Shown in pieces: positions 59,080 through 64,000 of a stretch of DNA of 64,000 nt. Location of the stretch: contig NZ_AP013072.1 of NCBI RefSeq assembly GCF_000478925.1, forward strand, positions 1,776,501-1,840,500. Reading direction: 5' to 3'. The notes beneath the pieces are model-generated. The model was not told where the DNA came from, did not search any database, and saw only the letters and a list, made by a program, of their open reading frames with translations. Position 1 is the first letter of the stretch; every line of letters starts with the position of its first letter. The DNA comes from Streptococcus anginosus subsp. whileyi MAS624. Lineage in GTDB: Bacteria; Bacillota; Bacilli; Lactobacillales; Streptococcaceae. The position numbers and the translations under genes were made by a program.

Positions 59080-61335
59080 CTAATCTCCTAATGTAATTGT
59101 TATTTCTTTTATTTTCTTGAGTGATGCGTTGGTTTTAACACTTTGGGCAACGACTTTAGAGCCTTTGCCCTTAACATGCACTTTTATGCCCAACCATTCA
59201 CCAAATGTTTCAGTATTTTTCTTGGTCCAACCGTACATATCCGGCATTTCAGTAAAGTCATCTGTTAAGACAAGGATTTGCTGATTGGATTTCAGTGCTT
59301 CACCTGTTTTTACAGAAACTTTTTTAATATTTTTACCAGTACCTAGGATAATAGGTTGTACAAGATTACGTCGTAACTCATCCGCTAAATCACCAGAGCT
59401 GGTATTTTTAGTAGATGGCATTTTATAAGTTAATTCTTTTGAAACTGACTTTAAAACAGGGGTTTGCGTCGTCAAGTTCAACGTATCTTTCATTGCCACA
59501 GCTTCTTCTAGCACCGGATTAACAACTTCTTTCCAGAAGATTGGTTGGAAAGATTCTGAGGGCTGTTTCAGAGTTACATACATGATAAAATCAGGATTTT
59601 CTGCTGGTGTCATTGCCACAACAGAATAGATGTAATCATTTGCCCCTGTCAGATAACCACTGCCATTTTCTCCGGCAATTTGTGCTGTACCGGATTTAAC
59701 TGCCACATTTTGATTAGGCACTTTGATAATCGGACCTTCTGCCTTGCTATATAAGGTTCCGTAAATAGGATCTGTACCGACAGTCACCATATGGTCTCTC
59801 GTTGACTTAGCAGCATCTTTGGAAACAGGGTGCCCGACAATTTCTGTAGAAGCCTTACGCGCACTTCCACTTTTTGAATCATAAATGGCACTGATGAATT
59901 TTGGTTCAACCATTACACCATCATTGGCGATAGAAGAAAAAGCACGTAACATTTGTATCTGAGTAACTGAAATCCCTTGACCAAAAGCACTCATTGCATA
60001 AGTAACGATATTATCTGCCGGAAGACCGCCGTAATCTTCATAATTCATTCCAAAGCGTGTGGGTAGTCCAAATTTAAACTTGCTAAGATAGTCTAGCCAT
60101 TTTTCGTCACCCATTTTTTTCTCAAGAGAAGCCATTCCCACATTACTAGAAAGAGCAAAACCTTGAGCATAGGTTAATGTCTGTCCTTCAGAAAGTCCCA
60201 TGTTGACATTCCAGTCTCGAATTGTTACATCCGCAATTTGTAAGCCACTATTATTATACGTTTCATTTTCTGGGAAAGTGTTATTGTCTATAGCTGCAGC
60301 TAGTGTCATGACCTTCATCGTTGAGCCAGGTTCATACTGATTTTGATAGAGAGCACTAGACCAAGCAAAGTCTTTTGTCAGATCTTGCTTTGTATCAGCA
60401 TCAAAACTTGGACGCTGCGTCGTTGCAAGGATTTCTCCAGTTTTTGCACTGACTAATGTGGCACTGGCATAAGTTCCTTTGGCTTTTTCCACAAAAGCAT
60501 TCATCCGCGTTTCAAGGAAAGACTGTAGGTCTGAGGATAAGGTTGTATAAACATCTTTTCCATCTTGTGTTTGCCTTGAAACCTTGTCTGATCCCGGTAC
60601 TATATTTCCGTTTTTATCTTTTTCATAGGTGATAACCCCATTTGTTCCGGCTAACGTCTTGTTTAAAGCAGCTTCTAAACCTGTTGTTCCAACAAGTGTT
60701 TTACTACCATCTTTATTTTCTTGTAACTGAGCCAATCCAACAAAAACAGAAGCAAAATTCCCATTTTTATAGCTTCTATTTGGACTAGTTGTGAAATCAA
60801 CTCCCTTTACTTTCGCTTTTTTCAATTCCTCACGAATAGTATTCATATTGCTATAACTGATACCATTCCCTTGAGCACCAAACGAAACTTGTTGTAATTT
60901 TTTTCGAGATAGTTGTTTTTTGACGTAGTCCTTGTCCATACCAAGATACTTGTTAAATACATCAGCTACCTTATCGTATTGAGATTCTTCTACATAGAGA
61001 ATTTCTCCTGTTGCTGACTTATAACTTTTATCAACAACAGCATAAACATTATAGGAAGTCGCGTCTTCAGCTATTGGCAAACCATTACGGTCATAAATAG
61101 TTCCACGTTTAGCTGGGACGATCTTTGTGATTTGATGCACTTGACTTGCCTGTTCCGCTAAATTCACACCAAACTTCTTTCCCGTTCCAATGATAATTGC
61201 AAAATTGATTAGGAAAACAAAAAAGACAAAAACCGTCAAAACGCTTAGATTTTTCCCTACTCGTCTACGGTTGTAACCAGGATTCCTACGATTTTTCAAA
61301 GCATGGTTTAAAATTCGTCTTCTGAGTCCATTCAT
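59080..61335 (-). CDS. pbp2x: Penicillin-binding protein 2X (septal transpeptidase)
   Basis: 751 residues. Septal crosslinking enzyme and main beta-lactam target. One membrane helix (31-51), dimerisation domain with [15 protein letters not shown], transpeptidase motifs STMK at 338-341, SSN (FALSSNVGM) and KSG (VAVKSGTAQ), and two PASTA domains at the end (from about 635). The motifs themselves are wild-type. Operon rsmH-ftsL-pbp2x-mraY; 3 bases between ftsL and this gene. Confidence 0.96.
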   Translation of the reverse strand: MNGLRRRILNHALKNRRNPGYNRRRVGKNLSVLTVFVFFVFLINFAIIIGTGKKFGVNLAEQASQVHQITKIVPAKRGTIYDRNGLPIAEDATSYNVYAVVDKSYKSATGEILYVEESQYDKVADVFNKYLGMDKDYVKKQLSRKKLQQVSFGAQGNGISYSNMNTIREELKKAKVKGVDFTTSPNRSYKNGNFASVFVGLAQLQENKDGSKTLVGTTGLEAALNKTLAGTNGVITYEKDKNGNIVPGSDKVSRQTQDGKDVYTTLSSDLQSFLETRMNAFVEKAKGTYASATLVSAKTGEILATTQRPSFDADTKQDLTKDFAWSSALYQNQYEPGSTMKVMTLAAAIDNNTFPENETYNNSGLQIADVTIRDWNVNMGLSEGQTLTYAQGFALSSNVGMASLEKKMGDEKWLDYLSKFKFGLPTRFGMNYEDYGGLPADNIVTYAMSAFGQGISVTQIQMLRAFSSIANDGVMVEPKFISAIYDSKSGSARKASTEIVGHPVSKDAAKSTRDHMVTVGTDPIYGTLYSKAEGPIIKVPNQNVAVKSGTAQIAGENGSGYLTGANDYIYSVVAMTPAENPDFIMYVTLKQPSESFQPIFWKEVVNPVLEEAVAMKDTLNLTTQTPVLKSVSKELTYKMPSTKNTSSGDLADELRRNLVQPIILGTGKNIKKVSVKTGEALKSNQQILVLTDDFTEMPDMYGWTKKNTETFGEWLGIKVHVKGKGSKVVAQSVKTNASLKKIKEITITLGD

Positions 61336-61338
61336 GCT

Positions 61339-61659
61339 CTACTCCGCCGTTCTGATATTTTCATTATTCTGAGTCATTTCCTGTGAACTTGCTAATTTTG
61401 ACAAATGTTCACTACGGATCAATTCATTAACCTCTTGCTTGGCATCATCTAACTCTGTTTGCTTCGCTTCAATTTTTGAATTGACAGTTGTTAAATCACG
61501 CTGCACTTGCAATAATTTTGTCTGCATAAATACGACACTTGTCGCTAAGATAACTGCCGTCAAGACTATAGCGCCATAAAATGCCTTTTCAACACGAGAA
61601 AATCTTTGAATACGCGCCTGAAGTATCTGACTAGTCGTTCTTGGTCTATTATTTGCCAT
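61339..61659 (-). CDS. ftsL: Cell division protein FtsL
   Basis: 106 residues. Bitopic divisome protein: a short cytoplasmic basic N-terminus, one helix (AFYGAIVLTAVILATSVVFM), and an extracellular coiled coil (KLLQVQRDLTTVNSKIEAKQTELDDAK in pieces). ATG 61659 has GAGGAT upstream; a GTG 4 codons earlier is rejected. Confidence 0.92.
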   Translation of the reverse strand: MANNRPRTTSQILQARIQRFSRVEKAFYGAIVLTAVILATSVVFMQTKLLQVQRDLTTVNSKIEAKQTELDDAKQEVNELIRSEHLSKLASSQEMTQNNENIRTAE

Positions 61660-61667
61660 CTTAATCC

Positions 61668-62618
61668 TCACTTATGTACTTTTTGCGCCACACGCAGCTT
61701 AGCTGAATGGGCTCGATTATTTTGATCTAATTCTTCTTGACTTGGTAAAATGGGCTTCCGAGTGACCAACTTCATTTTAGGCTGTAATTCCTCTGGAATA
61801 AACGGCAACCCTTTCGGTACTTCTACTGTTGAGGCTACTTTAAAAAGCTGCTTGGTCAAGCGATCCTCCAACGAATGAAACGTAATCACCGAAATACGCC
61901 CATCAACCGTCAACAAGTCCATCGCTTGTTGAATGGATTCATCTGCCGCTCCCAACTCATCATTAACTTCGATGCGAATGGCTTGAAAAATCTGTTTAGC
62001 AGGGTGCCCTTTTTTTTTCAATTCCTTGGCAGGCTTAGCAGATTTGATAATCTCTGCTAACTCCGTAGTGGTCTCAATCGGTTTCTTTTCACGCATTTGC
62101 TCAATTTTCCGAGCAATTTGCTTTGAAAATTTATCTTCTCCATACTTGAAGAAAATCCGCACCAAATCGTGATAGCTGTATTGATTGACTACTGCATAAG
62201 CCGTCAACTTTGCATCCTGATTCATCCGCATGTCAAGCGGAGCATCCTGTTTATAGGAAAACCCACGCTTGCGCTCATCCAATTGCGGACTAGAAACCCC
62301 TAAATCATAACAAATGCCATCAATTTCTTCAACACCTAGTTCATTCAAGCGAGCTTTTAAATGACGAAAATTGTCATTGATAAAAGTCACCATTCCTTGT
62401 TCAACATACGACGCTAAGCGTTTTTGAGCATGCTCAATAGCAGTCTGATCTTGATCAAAAGCATATAGATGACCGTTTTTCCCTAATTTACTCAATAAAT
62501 ATTCACTATGTCCTGCTCCACCTAATGTTGCATCAACATAGACTCCATTTGGTTTTATATCAAGTTGATCAATGGTTTCGTGCAGAAGAACTGTTACATG
62601 ATGAAATTCATTTGTCAT
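61668..62618 (-). CDS. rsmH: 16S rRNA m4C1402 methyltransferase RsmH
   Basis: 316 residues. Methylates N4 of C1402 in 16S r[26 protein letters not shown] with [10 protein letters not shown] (SAM loop), [19 protein letters not shown], and the C-terminal [12 protein letters not shown]. First gene of the division operon. ATG 62618 fits the family start, but the -10 box ends 9 bases upstream and no Shine-Dalgarno is seen, so the mRNA may be leaderless. Confidence 0.95.
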   Translation of the reverse strand: MTNEFHHVTVLLHETIDQLDIKPNGVYVDATLGGAGHSEYLLSKLGKNGHLYAFDQDQTAIEHAQKRLASYVEQGMVTFINDNFRHLKARLNELGVEEIDGICYDLGVSSPQLDERKRGFSYKQDAPLDMRMNQDAKLTAYAVVNQYSYHDLVRIFFKYGEDKFSKQIARKIEQMREKKPIETTTELAEIIKSAKPAKELKKKGHPAKQIFQAIRIEVNDELGAADESIQQAMDLLTVDGRISVITFHSLEDRLTKQLFKVASTVEVPKGLPFIPEELQPKMKLVTRKPILPSQEELDQNNRAHSAKLRVAQKVHK

Positions 62619-62627
62619 ATCTTTACT

Positions 62628-62636
62628 ATTATACCA
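62628..62636 (-). promoter_or_regulatory. Extended -10 promoter of rsmH, very near the start
   Basis: TGG-TATAAT on minus (62636-62628). Transcription would start about 3 bases before the ATG. Confidence 0.6.
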
Positions 62637-62684
62637 CAAAGATTTAAAAAAAGAATTTTAGAATCATGTAAAGTTTTTTGTCAA

Positions 62685-62748
62685 TTATATTTGATATATT
62701 TCACAAGTATATTTATAATAAAAGGACAAAAGTCACTTATATTTGACA
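62685..62748 (+). promoter_or_regulatory. Promoter and direct repeats before the XRE regulator
   Basis: -35 TTGATA (62691-62696), 17-base spacer, -10 TATAAT (62714-62719). TTATATTTGATA (62685-62696) overlaps the -35 and TTATATTTGACA (62737-62748) recurs 52 bases on, just before the ribosome site. The pair may be a regulator binding site. Confidence 0.6.
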
Positions 62749-62767
62749 CTATGATAAGGAGAAATGC

Positions 62768-62956
62768 ATGAATCACGTGAAAGATTTCCGAAAAAATCTA
62801 GGACTCTCGCAACTAGACCTTGCCAAACAAATCGGCGTTTCGCGGCAAACAATTAACATGATTGAAAACAACAAATATAACCCAACACTAGAACTTTGCA
62901 TTAGTTTAGCGCTAGCTTTGAAGACAGACCTAAACACACTTTTTGGGAACAAGTAA
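62768..62956 (+). CDS. Small XRE-family transcriptional regulator
   Basis: 62 residues, nearly all one HTH_3 domain (LGLSQLDLAKQIGVSRQTIN MIENNK in two pieces). The type (YgzD/short Cro-like) usually sits beside a small membrane protein gene, as here. AAGGAG before the ATG. Divergent from rsmH. Confidence 0.92.
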   Translation: MNHVKDFRKNLGLSQLDLAKQIGVSRQTINMIENNKYNPTLELCISLALALKTDLNTLFGNK

Positions 62957-62978
62957 AAAATAGAAAGACTAAATTCAA

Positions 62979-63146
62979 ATGAATCTTCAACAATACAAAA
63001 AAATTATCTTACCTCTTCTAGCAATTCTCCTTATCATTTCCTTCTACTTTTTCTTCACCTTGACAGATCCGATCTTGTTCTGGATAGATGTGGCAGTGAT
63101 TGCTGGTTGCATATTTTTCGGTCGAAAACTTTTAAAGAAGGACTAG
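62979..63146 (+). CDS. Small membrane protein beside XRE regulator
   Basis: 55 residues, 22 bases after the XRE stop: MNLQQYKKIILPLLAILL, a helix, a short DP-containing turn, a second helix (FWIDVAVIAGCIFF) and basic end GRKLLKKD. Too short to be in a standard length filter. Shine-Dalgarno is weak, but coupling to the XRE gene is likely. Function unknown. Confidence 0.65.
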   Translation: MNLQQYKKIILPLLAILLIISFYFFFTLTDPILFWIDVAVIAGCIFFGRKLLKKD

Positions 63147-63167
63147 ACTTCTTGTGCCTTCTTTCTC
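63137..63167 (+). terminator. Possible terminator after small membrane protein
   Basis: AAGAAGG and CCTTCTT form a stem across the stop codon region with T-rich sequence behind. Confidence 0.45.
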
Positions 63168-63224
63168 GTCTTTTAAGCTGCTTTGTGGTAAAATAAAGTC
63201 ATTATTCTATGAAGGAAGATACGA

Positions 63225-64000
63225 ATGTCACGTTTTTTATCAAGATTATCTCCTGCTAGGCGCATTTTATTGAGCTTTGCCCTTGTAATTGTGGTGGGCT
63301 CTCTTCTTTTAAATCTGCCTTTTATGCAGACAGCGACTTCTAAAGCTAATTATTTTGACCACCTCTTTACATCAGTTTCAATGGTTTGTGTGACGGGGCT
63401 TTTTACGCAGTCTGTTGCAGGTACTTACAATGTTTGGGGACAGATTATCTGTATGCTCCTCATTCAGATTGGCGGATTGGGGCTGATTAGCTTTATTGGG
63501 CTGATTTATGTCCGCTCCAATCAGAAACTCAGTTTTTCCAATCGTACTACTTTACAAGAAAGTCTTAGTCGAGATGAGACAAATTCTATTCGCGACTTTC
63601 TTCGCTCCATTTTTCTCATTACTTTCAGCATTGAAGCTCTTGGAGCATTTATCCTCAGTTTTCGCTTTGTCCCCCTTTTAGGATGGGGAAAAGGACTTCT
63701 AACCTCCATTTTCCTTGCTATCTCTGCATTTTGTAATGCTGGATTTGACAACTTAGGGAGCACTAGCTTGCTAGCTTATAAAACAGATGCCTTGGTCAAT
63801 TTGACCATTGCTGCCTTGATTATCATGGGAGGCTTGGGTTTTTCAGTTTGGTTTGACTTAAAAACAAATATCCAGACAAAAGGACACAAGCGGAAATTAC
63901 GCTTTCACACAAAATTGGTCCTTGCTTTAACAGCTTTCATCTTAATCAGTGGAACCTGCTTGACATTTCTGACAGAATATCAAAATACAGCTACTATCGG
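63225..64000 (+). CDS. TrkH/KtrB family potassium transporter, start only
   Basis: The first 258 codons, cut by the window edge. Begins MSRFLSRLSPARRILLSFAL, then pore-loop segments DHLFTSVSMVCVTGLFTQS and FLAISAFCNAGFDNLG (selectivity filter Gly in VTG and NAGF), and about six helices. KtrB-like: potassium/sodium uptake with a KtrA/TrkA regulatory partner, probably next door. AAGGAAG before the ATG. Confidence 0.92.
   Translation, partial: MSRFLSRLSPARRILLSFALVIVVGSLLLNLPFMQTATSKANYFDHLFTSVSMVCVTGLFTQSVAGTYNVWGQIICMLLIQIGGLGLISFIGLIYVRSNQKLSFSNRTTLQESLSRDETNSIRDFLRSIFLITFSIEALGAFILSFRFVPLLGWGKGLLTSIFLAISAFCNAGFDNLGSTSLLAYKTDALVNLTIAALIIMGGLGFSVWFDLKTNIQTKGHKRKLRFHTKLVLALTAFILISGTCLTFLTEYQNTATI

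Overview
The window is a piece of a Streptococcus chromosome, most likely a beta-haemolytic member of the anginosus group (inference). The supporting evidence is low GC, streptococcus-only genes such as mapZ, pneumococcus-like PBP1a and PBP2x, a type B RNase P RNA, gene orders shared with S. mutans and S. pneumoniae (recU-ponA; gpsB-rnpB-rlmL-mapZ; uppP-mecA-rgpG-suf; rsmH-ftsL-pbp2x-mraY) and a complete streptolysin S locus. Nearly all genes lie on the minus strand.

Layout. 1-2.4 kb: peroxide reduction (ahpC-ahpF). 2.4-9.3 kb: division and wall genes (mapZ, rlmL, rnpB, gpsB, a DUF1273 gene, then divergent recU-ponA). 9.6-18.2 kb: pepC, the NAD salvage pair pncB-nadE, an amino acid permease, trxB, a small membrane protein and a polar amino acid ABC transporter. 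18.4-21.1 kb: a cshB-like helicase and dacA. 21.5-30.2 kb: sufU-sufS-sufD-sufC (no sufB in the place where it is expected), rgpG, mecA, uppP and a DUF2207 membrane protein. 30.3-32.6 kb: a substrate-binding/permease fusion with its ATPase. 33.2-34.4 kb: a small unknown protein and an SPFH protein.

34.6-42.9 kb is the accessory core: the nine-gene sagA-I operon. It encodes a streptolysin S-type thiazole/oxazole-modified peptide, the three-part modifying enzyme SagBCD, the CPBP-type membrane protein SagE, SagF, and the ABC exporter SagGHI. Upstream of it (43.3-47.9 kb) is a decaying module of NarL-type response regulator, sensor kinase and ABC-2 permease. It carries stop codons and frameshifts, and a degenerate IS3-family element sits inside the kinase; only the ABC ATPase is intact. 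At 48.3-49.7 kb an ISL3-family element with a perfect 8-bp target duplication separates fakA from its terminator hairpin.

49.7-64 kb returns to core genes: fakA-asp23, rpmB, a LytTR regulator with a LiaF-like membrane protein and a clear direct-repeat operator, tRNA-Thr, a GNAT enzyme, fba, tRNA-Leu, an oligopeptide-binding lipoprotein, the rsmH-ftsL-pbp2x-mraY operon, a small XRE regulator with a tiny membrane protein, and the start of a TrkH/KtrB potassium transporter.

Several intergenic gaps (9.4, 15.1, 21.2, 32.7 and 58.0 kb) hold BOX-like or hairpin-forming repeats, some clearly related to each other. The exciting system is the sag cluster with its lost neighbouring regulator. The family is known; this SagA core sequence, the regulator decay and the LytTR operator are the points most worth checking.
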